DNA of 64,000 nucleotides from the NCBI RefSeq assembly GCF_000377505.1, contig NZ_KB898197.1, forward strand, positions 1 to 64,000, in the 5' to 3' direction. The stretch is from Paenibacillus massiliensis 2301065 = DSM 16942 (GTDB lineage: Bacteria > Bacillota > Bacilli > Paenibacillales > Paenibacillaceae). The translations under genes were made by a program, and so were the position numbers. Each line of letters opens with the position of its first letter. The first letter of the stretch is position 1. Shown here one piece after another: positions 26,356 to 34,942 of this stretch. The notes beneath the pieces were generated by a model. The model had not been told where the DNA came from, made no database searches, and worked only from the letters and a program-made list of their open reading frames with translations.

Positions 26356-28404
26356 TCAGCTTGCGAGAGCTTCAGAGTAGCTCGATATCGCAGGATGCAA
26401 CGGAATGATCGGTGCTGCGGATGTCGTCGCGCTTCCAATGGTAACCGACTCGGTCAGCAGATTGTTGCTGCCTTGTCTGAGTCGCATGCTAGCTTGGCCT
26501 GCAGCGCCAGCCTTCAACTGGAAAGTCAAGGTGTACACTGCCTTTCCATCATTGTCGGCTGTAGCTGCAAAGGTCGGACTGTATCCATAAGAAGACCAGC
26601 TACCGTTAGCACTCTGGAAGCGGGCAATTTGCTCACCGCCAGGTAAGTAAATGCCAGCACGGAGATCCGATACGGTCTGTCCAGGGTTCAAGCCTTGCGC
26701 TGTGACGGTCAAGGTGTATGTCCCACCAGCTGTGAGATTACCTGGGACGGACAGGCTGTAGCCAGCGGTTCCACCCGAGCTTTGAGTAGCACCGTAGGAG
26801 CCGGGCTTGAATGTTGTCGGGTCATACCACAGATAGCCTGGAGCTGGTTCTGCCCATGGCTCTGGCTGTGGTTCTGTCGAATTCGCAGGTATCTCCATGG
26901 GCAGCAGAGACGTTGGTGTGTCCAGCGTCAAGCCGTCCACCTGATCGAAGCTGGTGTAATTTTCTTGCATCGCCAGCCATTTCACTGTATTCACGAGGAA
27001 TACAGCGTCGTCCTGTTCCTTGAAGCCGTCATAGGTCTTTTTAGAAGTACCTGTCTCTTCACGTAAATATTTCGGAGTCGCATCCTCTACCGGAGAGGAA
27101 TCGCCGATAAAGGCAGCCTTGCCGAGACCTCGTTTGGAGATCGCTGCATAAGGGCCCTCAGCCTGGCCTCCACCGTTGTAGACCCCTTGATCCACAGCAT
27201 AGCTCCAAGCAGGGGTGTTGCCTTGCGGAAGATACACAATTCCTTTAGCTTGTGCAGGATCAATGATCGCCAGCGTCGAGCCAGCGTGCATCGCTACACC
27301 ACTTACACCTGCGGTAATGCCGAAGGCTTGGGAAGGAGCAACGATATCTGTGGCTGTCACATCACCAATTGCATTGTAACGGAATCGTAATCCGAAATGA
27401 TCAGCCAGCCAATCGGAGCTTACGATATCCTGCATGGCAGGAGAGGCTGCTTCGGCAGCAGACATGCCCAGTGTCGGATTGTTATATGCTCCGCGGCGGT
27501 AGCCATTCATGACTTCTGAGGAATCCCAGCGATTCTTGTTACGGTCCGCGTTATAGTGATCCGAGATGAAGAACAAGCCGCCGCCTTCATCCACGAAGCG
27601 CAGGATAGCGTCCTGCTCGGATTTCTTGAATGGAATATTGGCTTCACCAACGATGAATACATCATAATCCTTCAGCTTGTCATACGTAATAGCCTGTTCT
27701 CCAAAAGTATAAGGGATCGAGCGTTCGAGCTGATCCACCTCGAATTGCTCAGCCCTCAGCCCATCGGCAAAATCGGAGAATGCACCTTCGATGACCCAGT
27801 CTGCTGCTCCGGCTGTCTGGGCGTGGGTGTTATCGAACAGAACTTTTTTGCCGGCCCCGTTCTCCAGTGGAGGTATGTTGTCGCCGGGATCAGTCCCGCC
27901 GTCATTATCACCACCGTCGCCATCTCCGTTACCGCCACCGTCGCCATCTCCAGGAGTACCGTTATCATCAGTTGCCAGAGTGATAGCGCTTGGGCTTCTC
28001 AGTCCTGGGAAATTATTATAGGCCGCCAGTGTACCCGTTACCCGCACCTTGGTGCCGATCAGGTCAGGGTTCGTCTGCAGCCCGTAATCGCCACGATATG
28101 AAGCAGTGAGCTGTACATTCACAAGCTTGGTCTTGTCCTGTTCACTCGTAGTATCTGCGATCAGTACATTGAAGTCGTTAGCAAAAGGGGCCTGGAATTT
28201 TGCAGCATTAGAGCCAGTAGCATGTCCAATGATATAGCCCTCTACCGTTGCAGAACTACCGTTGTTGCCTAGAGCAATAGCTTCGCTAACGGTCAGCGCA
28301 TCCGCCGCTGCCGCCTGCTGTACCGAGGTCCCCGTCCATGATGATAATAAGAGCGTGAAGATGAACATCAGGCTTGCTGCGTGTTTGAAGCATCGATTTC
28401 TCAC
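26356..28404 (-). CDS. Secreted multidomain protein: OB-fold (DUF6359-like) plus GATase-like domain
   Basis: A 682-residue exported protein. GTG 28404 gives a clean signal peptide (VRNRCFKHAASLMFIFTLLL..., cut near AAAA-DA) with AGGAGGGA eight bases upstream; the frame to 28443 would spoil it. Residues about 38-150 resemble the YhcR/DUF6359 OB-fold (ALTVSEAIALGNNGSSATVEG, LIGTKVRVTGTL). A Gly/Asp-rich linker (about 150-185) follows. Residues about 190-480 look like a GATase/ThuA-like fold (KVLFDNTHAQ, YDVFIVGEANIPF, DEGGGLFFISDHY). The end is a beta-sandwich (SVPGNLTAGGTYTLTVTA). Seen in Paenibacillus-type proteins annotated as DNA-binding or endonuclease-like; no nuclease motif is visible. 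Function unknown. Confidence 0.8.
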   Translation of the reverse strand: MRNRCFKHAASLMFIFTLLLSSWTGTSVQQAAAADALTVSEAIALGNNGSSATVEGYIIGHATGSNAAKFQAPFANDFNVLIADTTSEQDKTKLVNVQLTASYRGDYGLQTNPDLIGTKVRVTGTLAAYNNFPGLRSPSAITLATDDNGTPGDGDGGGNGDGDGGDNDGGTDPGDNIPPLENGAGKKVLFDNTHAQTAGAADWVIEGAFSDFADGLRAEQFEVDQLERSIPYTFGEQAITYDKLKDYDVFIVGEANIPFKKSEQDAILRFVDEGGGLFFISDHYNADRNKNRWDSSEVMNGYRRGAYNNPTLGMSAAEAASPAMQDIVSSDWLADHFGLRFRYNAIGDVTATDIVAPSQAFGITAGVSGVAMHAGSTLAIIDPAQAKGIVYLPQGNTPAWSYAVDQGVYNGGGQAEGPYAAISKRGLGKAAFIGDSSPVEDATPKYLREETGTSKKTYDGFKEQDDAVFLVNTVKWLAMQENYTSFDQVDGLTLDTPTSLLPMEIPANSTEPQPEPWAEPAPGYLWYDPTTFKPGSYGATQSSGGTAGYSLSVPGNLTAGGTYTLTVTAQGLNPGQTVSDLRAGIYLPGGEQIARFQSANGSWSSYGYSPTFAATADNDGKAVYTLTFQLKAGAAGQASMRLRQGSNNLLTESVTIGSATTSAAPIIPLHPAISSYSEALAS

Positions 28405-28593
28405 TTTGCCAATCCCTCCTGCATGTAATTTTATCCAACACACTTTGAGGGTAACGAAGGAATGATGATTTTACTACCTAATTTTGTAATAAAATTATAA
28501 AATTTCGAAAAATAGGTCTTTATGCACAGATTTTTTCGCATTTTGTGTAATGTTGTTTTATCGTGTTTTGTCGTCAAAGCTCGATTCCAATAC

Positions 28594-28633
28594 AAAAGCC
28601 CGCTTTCGTTGGAACTCATGAAAGCGAGCTTTT
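28594..28633 (-). terminator. Terminator of the HxlR-type gene
   Basis: AAAAGCTCGCTTTC / GAAAGCGGGCTTTT on the minus strand form a 14-bp stem with one mismatch around a 12-base loop; the T-rich end of the stem serves as tail. It sits 20 bases after the HxlR-type stop codon. Confidence 0.8.
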
Positions 28634-28654
28634 GAAAAAAAGGACGACGTGTAA

Positions 28655-29011
28655 TTAACGTTTGGCGGTAGAAGCCTCCGCAGTGGCAGGCAGCTCAATC
28701 CAGCGAGTCGCCCAATGGGAGATATCGTCAAATAATGGGGCGAGCTCTTTGCCTTTGTCCGTAAGGGAATATTCAATGCGTACAGGCTTCTCGGGATATA
28801 CCGTCCGCTGAACGATACCTTCCTCTTCCAGCTCCTTCAGACGTTCGGATAGAACCTTACCGCTCAGATGAGTCAAGGAGTTCTCGATCGCAGCGAATCG
28901 CTGGGGACCATTTAACAATTGATGAACTATAAGCGTGGTCCAGCGTTTACTCAAAATCTCAACCGCTCTCTCGAACCTGGGACACAATTGTGGGAGTTCT
29001 ATAGTAATCAC
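28655..29011 (-). CDS. HxlR-family winged-helix regulator
   Basis: A 118-residue HxlR/MarR-like regulator: CPRFERAVEILSKRWTTLIVHQLLNGPQRF, HLSGKVLSERLKELEEEGIV, VRIEYSLTDKGKEL are the family blocks. The conserved N-terminal cysteine (CPRF) is the residue that senses electrophiles or oxidants in several HxlR proteins such as HypR and YodB. GTG 29011 is the only reasonable start, though AAGAGGTGATT overlaps it. It is divergent from the flavin monooxygenase gene, with phased repeats between them that could be its operators. Confidence 0.92.
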   Translation of the reverse strand: MITIELPQLCPRFERAVEILSKRWTTLIVHQLLNGPQRFAAIENSLTHLSGKVLSERLKELEEEGIVQRTVYPEKPVRIEYSLTDKGKELAPLFDDISHWATRWIELPATAEASTAKR

Positions 29012-29075
29012 CTCTTGTTATCATTATATCTAAACTATGCAAATTATACAATGTTACTTTACTAAAATTATATAC

Positions 29076-29104
29076 TTGACGGAAGTTTGTTATTTAAATA
29101 TAAT
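29076..29104 (+). promoter_or_regulatory. Strong sigma-A promoter of the monooxygenase gene
   Basis: TTGACG (29076-29081), 17-base spacer, TATAAT (29099-29104). It points toward the flavin monooxygenase and leaves a leader of about 150 bases carrying phased repeats. Confidence 0.85.
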
Positions 29105-29128
29105 TCGTTACATAAAGTAATTAGATGA

Positions 29129-29193
29129 TTTGAAGTGTACTTCTTCTTTTGAAGTGTGTACTCGTTCTTTTGAAGTGTACTTATTCCATGAAG
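29129..29193. repeat. Phased direct repeats TTTGAAGTGTAC in the monooxygenase leader
   Basis: TTTGAAGTGTAC occurs at 29129-29140, as TTTTGAAGTGTGTAC near 29147-29161, again at 29169-29180, and as a partial GAAGT at 29190. The GAAGT positions (29132, 29151, 29172, 29190) are 18-21 bases apart, close to two helical turns, which would place bound proteins on one face of the DNA. Confidence 0.75.
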
Positions 29194-29264
29194 TTTCGTT
29201 TGTTATGCAGTCTTTATCTTAAGAAAATAAACATTTGCTATCTTAATATCAATGGGTGGAGCTT

Positions 29265-30368
29265 ATGATAAATCTGGATTATGAAGTATGTATTGTTGGT
29301 GGTGGTCCGGCAGGGGTTTTGCTTGCTTGTCTATTGGTCGAGAATGGCATCTCTACAATCTTGCTGGAGAAGCAGACGTCGATTGGAGCAGCCTTCCGAG
29401 GTGAACTAGTGAATGAAGAAGGCTTCAAGGTGCTGGAGAGGCATGGGATTTTGAAGGAAATGCCCACGGATGCTTATCTGAAGCTGGAGCGCATTGAATA
29501 CTGGGCACAGCAGCATATTCTCAAGACCATCGTTCCGCAGGAGGAGGTCGGTCATGTGGGCATCCACATATCGCAGACCGAGCTGCTTCATGCCATTCTG
29601 GAGAGAGCCAACCGATATGAGCATTTCAAGCTGCTTACCGGGGCAACGATGATTGATCTGCTTCAGAATGAGCAGGGGTACTATTGCGGTGTTACCGTTC
29701 GTATGGCAGATGGTGAGCTTCTGGAGGTCCATAGCGCAGTTGTTGCAGGCTCGGACGGACGCTATTCCACCGTACGCAAGCGGGCTGGCATTGGGGTAGA
29801 GAAGGCGGGACACGGATATGACATGCTCTGGGCGAAGATTCCTACCCCATCCGGTTGGGAGCCCATTTCCAGATTTGCCCTCGTGAACGGGCATCAGCTA
29901 TCTCTCTTTACTCAGACTCATGAGCATGTACAGATTGGCTGGAATATTGAAGAGCGTTCCTATCCTGCGTTGGTAAAAGGATCTTTCGAGCCGTTCATTC
30001 AGCTGTTTGCTCAGGCATTCCCTGATCTGAATGAGCAGGTGAGCAGACATATTACCTCATGGAAGGACTTCGTGCTGCTGCAAATATTCAGTGCCAGCTG
30101 TGATACCTGGGTGAAGGACGGACTTGTGCTGTTCGGTGATGCCGCTCATACGATGACGCCTACGGGGGCCTTCGGCTTGAATGCTGCGCTCGCTGATGCC
30201 GATGTGCTCGCAGACGAGCTGCTTGCCTGCCTAAGAGCAGGGGATGTGTCCGCAGCTCGATTGAGTCGCTTTGAGTATAAGCGACGGGCAGCAGCCGAGC
30301 AGCAGCAGGAACGGCAGTTTATGATGGAAGAAGCGTTCAGCCAGCATTTTGAATATAGCGAGGTCTAA
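29265..30368 (+). CDS. FAD-dependent monooxygenase, PHBH/UbiH type
   Basis: A 367-residue class A flavoprotein monooxygenase. The FAD Rossmann motif is VCIVGGGPAGVLLA, the NAD(P)H/FAD region carries GSDGRYSTVRKRAGI, and the second FAD contact is LFGDAAHTMTPTGAFGLNAAL. ATG 29265 or GTG 29256 may start it; GGGTGGAG precedes the ATG closely. Family enzymes hydroxylate aromatic or polyketide-like substrates. Divergence from an HxlR regulator suggests induction by an aromatic or quinone-like compound. Downstream genes make riboflavin precursors, and may supply the cofactor. Confidence 0.92.
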   Translation: MINLDYEVCIVGGGPAGVLLACLLVENGISTILLEKQTSIGAAFRGELVNEEGFKVLERHGILKEMPTDAYLKLERIEYWAQQHILKTIVPQEEVGHVGIHISQTELLHAILERANRYEHFKLLTGATMIDLLQNEQGYYCGVTVRMADGELLEVHSAVVAGSDGRYSTVRKRAGIGVEKAGHGYDMLWAKIPTPSGWEPISRFALVNGHQLSLFTQTHEHVQIGWNIEERSYPALVKGSFEPFIQLFAQAFPDLNEQVSRHITSWKDFVLLQIFSASCDTWVKDGLVLFGDAAHTMTPTGAFGLNAALADADVLADELLACLRAGDVSAARLSRFEYKRRAAAEQQQERQFMMEEAFSQHFEYSEV

Positions 30369-30401
30369 CGAAGTCTAGCGATGTCTAGTGAGATCTGGCA
30401 A
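30363..30401. repeat. 10-bp tandem array at the monooxygenase stop codon
   Basis: GTCTAACGA, GTCTAGCGA, GTCTAGTGA, ATCTGGCAA follow each other at 10-base spacing, starting inside the last codons of the monooxygenase gene. Confidence 0.75.
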
Positions 30402-30585
30402 GCTGTCTTAACCATTCATCAAAGTGGAGGGTGGAAGAAAAGCTCTGTCACAGTAGGCTGACCTCTTGGAAAATACGTAGATATTTTAAAGATTTCATGG
30501 TTCGTTACAGTGGTTCATGAACAGGGACTATTGAGAATGATCATTTACGATGGATAAATACACAGAGCCAAAGGATGGTGCTTCT

Positions 30586-31356
30586 ATGCTTCAACATAAT
30601 GCAGTAGAATTGCTTCAGGATAAGATTCATAACGTAGTCTCCGAGACAGCCTCCAATATATTAGTAGGCCCCATTAAGCTTCCGGTCAATCTGGATGGGG
30701 AGACTGTTGTCTTTCAATGGTACTGCTGGCTTCCAGTGAAGGACCAAGAGGACCGGGAGCTGTGCCGGACGGCAACAGCGGAGACCTTGATTAAGCGCTT
30801 GTCATCCTTTAATCTGGCAGAAGGACAACAATCCAGCGTATTGGTGTACGGCGATTTTGCGCATGCTGAGCACGCGATGATCCGCATGCACAGTATCTGT
30901 CATACGGGGGATATCTTCGGCAGTAAGCGTTGTGATTGTGGCTTCCAGTTGCATCAATCCATGAAGATGATTGTAGAAAACGGAGCAGGGGCACTGTTTT
31001 ATCTGGCTAATCACGAGGGTCGTGGGATCGGCTTGTTCAGCAAGGCGATGGCGTATATCCTGCAGGAGCAGGGCTTGGATACGGTTGAGGCTAACCTGGA
31101 GCTGGGCTTCAAGGATGACTCACGTGATTATACCGATGCCATCAGCATTTTGCAGCACTTGAGACAGCTGCCTGTGAAGCTGATTACGAACAACCCCAAG
31201 AAGCTGGAGGCTCTAAGATCGTCCGGAATGAATGTTGAGGGCAGAGTTCCGTTATGGGGCGATGTATCCGAATATAATGCTAGATATCTGAAGACGAAAG
31301 TGGAGCGTTCAGGCCACTATGGAGAAAATGAGGGGATCTATCATGAATACGCATGA
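30586..31356 (+). CDS. ribA: GTP cyclohydrolase II
   Basis: A 256-residue stand-alone GTP cyclohydrolase II, first step of riboflavin synthesis. Zinc ligands appear in SICHTGDIFGSKRCDCG. NHEGRGIGL, the catalytic-site tyrosine in AMAYILQEQG, and the Asp/Arg pair in FKDDSRDY match E. coli Tyr105, Asp126 and Arg128, so the ordinary reaction (formamide and pyrophosphate release) is expected, not the Streptomyces FAPy-forming variant that replaces this Tyr. No DHBP synthase domain is fused. ATG 30586 follows AAGGATGG better than ATG 30550 does. No FMN riboswitch precedes it. It overlaps ribD by 14 bases. Confidence 0.9.
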   Translation: MLQHNAVELLQDKIHNVVSETASNILVGPIKLPVNLDGETVVFQWYCWLPVKDQEDRELCRTATAETLIKRLSSFNLAEGQQSSVLVYGDFAHAEHAMIRMHSICHTGDIFGSKRCDCGFQLHQSMKMIVENGAGALFYLANHEGRGIGLFSKAMAYILQEQGLDTVEANLELGFKDDSRDYTDAISILQHLRQLPVKLITNNPKKLEALRSSGMNVEGRVPLWGDVSEYNARYLKTKVERSGHYGENEGIYHEYA

Positions 31357-32428
31357 GGATTTCATGCGTCTGGCATTGAACAATGCCAAGATGACAAAGG
31401 GGCAGACGACACCGAATCCCATGGTTGGATCAGTCATCGTGAAGGATGGCAGGATCGTGGGGATCGGAGCACATCTGAAGCCAGGTGAGCCTCACGCCGA
31501 GATTCACGCCCTCCGTATGGCTGGAGAGCAAGCTAGAGGGGGGACTATCTATGTCACGCTGGAGCCTTGCTCCCATCACGGACGGACAGGTCCTTGTGCC
31601 GAGGCCATCGTAGAGGCGGGGCTGAGCAAGGTAGTTATAGCTGCAATGGACCCGAATCCGCTCGTATCCGGACGTGGAGTACGTATTCTGGAGGAAGCAG
31701 GCATTGAGGTCATCCGTGGTGTGCTTACGGAGGAATCCGAGGCTATGAATGAAGTGTTTAACAAATTCATCGTGACGAAGCGCCCCTTCGTCACCTTGAA
31801 GGCAGCCGTCACGATGGACGGCAAAATTGCGACTCGTACGGCCAGCAGCAAGTGGATTACCTCCGAGCAGGCGCGTGAGGATGTGCATCAGCTCCGCCAT
31901 GAAGCGGGAGCTATTCTGACTGGCGTGCAGACCATCATTCATGACGATTCGCAGCTGACGACAAGGCTGCCAGGAGGGAGAAATCCGCTGCGTATCATTC
32001 TGGACAGCAAGCTACGAATCCCACTCGAATCCCGTGTTGTGAATGATGGCGAGGCTCCAACCTGGATTTTTACGGCGGCTAGCTACGATGAAGGCAAGCG
32101 TCGTGAGCTGGAACGGCTCGGAGTCCGCGTCATTCCTACTCAAGGAGCGGACCGTGTGCAGCTGGAGCAGGTATTGGATGAGCTGGGAGCGAATGAGATA
32201 TCCTCGCTGCTCGTGGAGGGTGGCGGTGAGATCAACGCTTCCTTCGTGGAACAGCGGCTCGCTGATAAGCTGGTGCTCTATATGGCACCGAAGCTCGTGG
32301 GCGGACAATATGCTCCTACCTTCGTAGAAGGTACAGGAGCGGCCAAGATGGATGAAGCGCTACGCTTGAACCGCATGACTGCCGAGATGATCGGACCTGA
32401 TCTGAAGATTCAGGCTTATTTTCGGTAA
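31343..32428 (+). CDS. ribD: Bifunctional riboflavin deaminase/reductase
   Basis: A 361-residue RibD. The deaminase domain (about 1-145) has HAEIHAL and PCSHHGRTGPC, the zinc-binding cytidine-deaminase-like motifs, and TTPNPMVGSVIV near the start. The reductase domain follows (FVTLKAAVTMDGKIAT, SLLVEGGGEINASF). ATG 31343 follows AGGGGAT and overlaps the ribA end. Together ribA and ribD give three early riboflavin steps; ribE/ribH and ribB are absent from the window, so this is a partial, probably accessory set. Confidence 0.93.
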   Translation: MNTHEDFMRLALNNAKMTKGQTTPNPMVGSVIVKDGRIVGIGAHLKPGEPHAEIHALRMAGEQARGGTIYVTLEPCSHHGRTGPCAEAIVEAGLSKVVIAAMDPNPLVSGRGVRILEEAGIEVIRGVLTEESEAMNEVFNKFIVTKRPFVTLKAAVTMDGKIATRTASSKWITSEQAREDVHQLRHEAGAILTGVQTIIHDDSQLTTRLPGGRNPLRIILDSKLRIPLESRVVNDGEAPTWIFTAASYDEGKRRELERLGVRVIPTQGADRVQLEQVLDELGANEISSLLVEGGGEINASFVEQRLADKLVLYMAPKLVGGQYAPTFVEGTGAAKMDEALRLNRMTAEMIGPDLKIQAYFR

Positions 32429-32540
32429 CGATATCCCTTGCAGATAAGGGAATGATATAGAACCTGGCAGAGTCGATATAAGGCTCTGAACAGTATTCGA
32501 GCCAGCTTAGGAATCGTCTTTAGAATAAGCGTTGCATCTT

Positions 32541-32565
32541 ACCCCTGCCTTGGCGGGGGTTCTTT
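32541..32565 (+). terminator. Intrinsic terminator after ribD
   Basis: ACCCCTGCC / GGCGGGGGT hairpin with a two-base tip and TCTTT tail. Confidence 0.75.
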
Positions 32566-32587
32566 GTGTAGATTCAGTGATTTCCAA

Positions 32588-32616
32588 TTGACGAATAATA
32601 CGGCCCCCCTTAATAT
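32588..32616 (+). promoter_or_regulatory. Candidate promoter of the CmpA-type importer
   Basis: TTGACG (32588-32593), 17 bases, TAATAT (32611-32616). It lies about 175 bases before the binding-protein start. Confidence 0.6.
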
Positions 32617-32792
32617 TAAAGTCATATTCGAATTCTTGTGGTGTAAGATTGACTGACATGTACCTCATGCGTCTTCGTTTGCTTTATTACTTTCCTAAGG
32701 AAAAGCAAGGATGCATAGAAGCGTCGAACCGACTATGTCTCACCGCATTGAAATTTACTATGGGAGCAGGTATACAGAAAGGGGTCATTGAG

Positions 32793-33827
32793 ATGAAAAA
32801 AGCACTTACTAGTTTGATGCTGGCTGGCCTGTTGATTGCAGCGGGTTGCGGCAACAGTACAGGTGGCGAGCAGACTGCAGGCGAGAACGGAGCAGGAGGG
32901 GCAGGAGATAGCAAGAGCTACAAGATTGCCATCTCACAAATTGTAGAGCATCCATCGCTGGATTCCACTCGTGAAGGCTTCCTCGCAGCATTGAAGGAAG
33001 CTGGTCTTGAAGAAGGTAAGAATCTGACCGTAGATTACAACAACGCTCAGGGCGATGCAGCCACGAATCTGTCCATTGCTCAGAAGATTGCCTCTGGTGA
33101 CGCGGATCTGTCACTTGGTATTGCTACGCCATCGGCGCAGGCACTCGTGCAGCAGATTCAGGACAAGCCCGTCTTGTTCGCAGCTGTAACTGACCCGCTA
33201 GGTGCCAAGATTGTCGACAATCTGGATCAGCCGGGCGGTAATGTAACCGGGGCTTCGGATACGAATCCAGAAGCTGTAGTTGAGCTGGTAGACTTCATCG
33301 CTACAGAGCTACCTAATGTGAAGAAGGTTGGTCTGATTCTTAATGAAGGCGAGCCTAATGCAGTGGTCATGGCTGAGAATGCTCAGCAAGCTTTTGCCAA
33401 GCATAACATTGAAGTAGTCAAAGCACCGATTACGAACACCTCCGAAGTCAAGCAGGCTGCTGACTCTCTGGTAGGGAATGTAGATGCGATGTTCATTACT
33501 CTTGATAATTCTGTAGTCAGTGCCGTGGATACAATCATCCAGGTTGCGAATGATAATGACATTCCGTTCTTCTCCAGTGATCGTGATACGGTGGAGAAGG
33601 GAGCCATGGCAACTGTTGGCTTCAAATATTTCGATCATGGTTATCAAGTGGGTCAAATGGCTGCCCAGATTCTCGTAGATGGAGCTAAGCCAGGAGACCT
33701 CAAGGTTACAGTACCTGATAAGCTGGATCTCATCCTGAACGTCAAAGCAGCGCAAGAACAGGGTGTAGAAGTAACGGATTCCATGAGATCCAAGGTGCAG
33801 GACCCGGACAATAATATTATCGAATAG
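32793..33827 (+). CDS. ABC transporter substrate-binding lipoprotein (ABC_sub_bind / TrpX-like)
   Basis: A 344-residue lipoprotein: MKKALTSLMLAGLLIAAGC with Cys19 as lipid site. The mature protein begins YKIAISQIVEHPSLDSTREGF and contains NVTGASDTNPEA, typical of the ABC_sub_bind family of periplasmic-binding-fold proteins, which includes TrpX of streptococci. ATG 32793 follows AAAGGGGT. It is cut off from its permease gene by a terminator. Ligand is unknown; tryptophan or another aromatic or small metabolite is possible by family only. Confidence 0.9.
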   Translation: MKKALTSLMLAGLLIAAGCGNSTGGEQTAGENGAGGAGDSKSYKIAISQIVEHPSLDSTREGFLAALKEAGLEEGKNLTVDYNNAQGDAATNLSIAQKIASGDADLSLGIATPSAQALVQQIQDKPVLFAAVTDPLGAKIVDNLDQPGGNVTGASDTNPEAVVELVDFIATELPNVKKVGLILNEGEPNAVVMAENAQQAFAKHNIEVVKAPITNTSEVKQAADSLVGNVDAMFITLDNSVVSAVDTIIQVANDNDIPFFSSDRDTVEKGAMATVGFKYFDHGYQVGQMAAQILVDGAKPGDLKVTVPDKLDLILNVKAAQEQGVEVTDSMRSKVQDPDNNIIE

Positions 33828-33880
33828 ACCAGCAGTGTCTGTACACGGATCAGTTACCTACGTCTAGGCGGGGAGCTGGG

Positions 33881-33922
33881 ATAGGGCGTTTCGTTTCTGC
33901 CGAAACAGCCCTATTCTCTTTT
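33881..33922 (+). terminator. Terminator between binding protein and permease genes
   Basis: ATAGGGCGTTTCG (33881-33893) pairs with CGAAACAGCCCTAT (33901-33914), followed by TCTCTTTT. It is the third case in this window of a terminator between a binding-protein gene and its membrane genes. Confidence 0.85.
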
Positions 33923-33982
33923 GCGAATCAAGAGGGGGTCCACGAATGAACGCTGCTTGTTACGTATTTGTGGCAGGAGGTT

Positions 33983-34942
33983 ATGATATTGATTTTGTTA
34001 ACTATTCTTAAATCATCCTTCTTCAGCTCACTGGAGATTGGATTGCTGTATGCTTTGATGGCACTCGGTGTATATATTACGTTTCGTATTCTGGATTTTC
34101 CCGATCTCACGGTGGATGGGAGCTTCACGACAGGAGCAGCCATCGCGGCGATTATGATCTCGAACGGCACCCCCGCCTGGATAGCTTGTGTTGCGGCCTT
34201 TATCGGTGGTCTGGCTGCTGGAGCCTGCACAGGCCTGCTGCATACGAAGGGCAAGATTAACGGACTGCTGTCCGGTATTCTGATGATGATCGCGCTCTAC
34301 TCGATTAACCTGAGAATACTGGGCAGACCGAATGTGTCCCTGCTTGGTGCGGATACAATCTTCTCGGATCTGCCGCGTAAGGTATGGGAATTTACCTCTA
34401 TCACCCTCGTTATGCTTGTCGTTACGCTCGTGTTCAAGCTGGCACTTGATTGGTTCATGAAGACTGATCTGGGTCTGGCCTTGCGCGCGACAGGCGACAA
34501 CAAGCGCATGATTCGCAGCTTTGGCGCAAATACAGACACGACGACGATTGTCGGTGTCAGCTTGTCCAATGGACTGGTGGCCTTGTCTGGGGCATTCATC
34601 GCCCAACAATCGGGCTTCGCTGATATTACGATGGGGATTGGCATGATCGTGATCGGGCTGGCCTCCGTTATTATCGGGGAAGCGATTTTCGGGGCCAAAA
34701 CGGTGTTCCGGGCGACAATTGCTGTCATTCTGGGCTCTATCGTCTATCGTTTCGTTGTGGCCATTGCTCTACAGATCAAATGGTTCGAATCCTCTGACCT
34801 GAAGCTGATTACTGCTATCATCGTCATTATCGCTCTCGTCGTGCCGACCATTCGGCGAGCCCTGAAGCAGAATGCCATGGCCAAGATACGTTCGGCTGAG
34901 CTGCTGGGCTCAGGGAGCCAGAGCAAGGGAGGTCGAGGCTGA
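33983..34942 (+). CDS. ABC transporter permease, CmpB/TrpY-like
   Basis: A 319-residue permease of the branched-chain/ribose-like fold with about eight helices. Family blocks are LEIGLLYALMALGVYITFRILDFPDLTVDGSF and ALRATGDNKRMIRSFGAN (quoted in parts). GGAGG lies only two bases before ATG 33983 and eight before TTG 33989, so either may be used. The stop overlaps the ATPase start by one base. Confidence 0.9.
   Translation: MILILLTILKSSFFSSLEIGLLYALMALGVYITFRILDFPDLTVDGSFTTGAAIAAIMISNGTPAWIACVAAFIGGLAAGACTGLLHTKGKINGLLSGILMMIALYSINLRILGRPNVSLLGADTIFSDLPRKVWEFTSITLVMLVVTLVFKLALDWFMKTDLGLALRATGDNKRMIRSFGANTDTTTIVGVSLSNGLVALSGAFIAQQSGFADITMGIGMIVIGLASVIIGEAIFGAKTVFRATIAVILGSIVYRFVVAIALQIKWFESSDLKLITAIIVIIALVVPTIRRALKQNAMAKIRSAELLGSGSQSKGGRG

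Noticed and set aside
30369..30585. FMN riboswitch upstream of ribA
   Set aside because: Searched for the conserved RFN blocks and a following terminator; neither is present.
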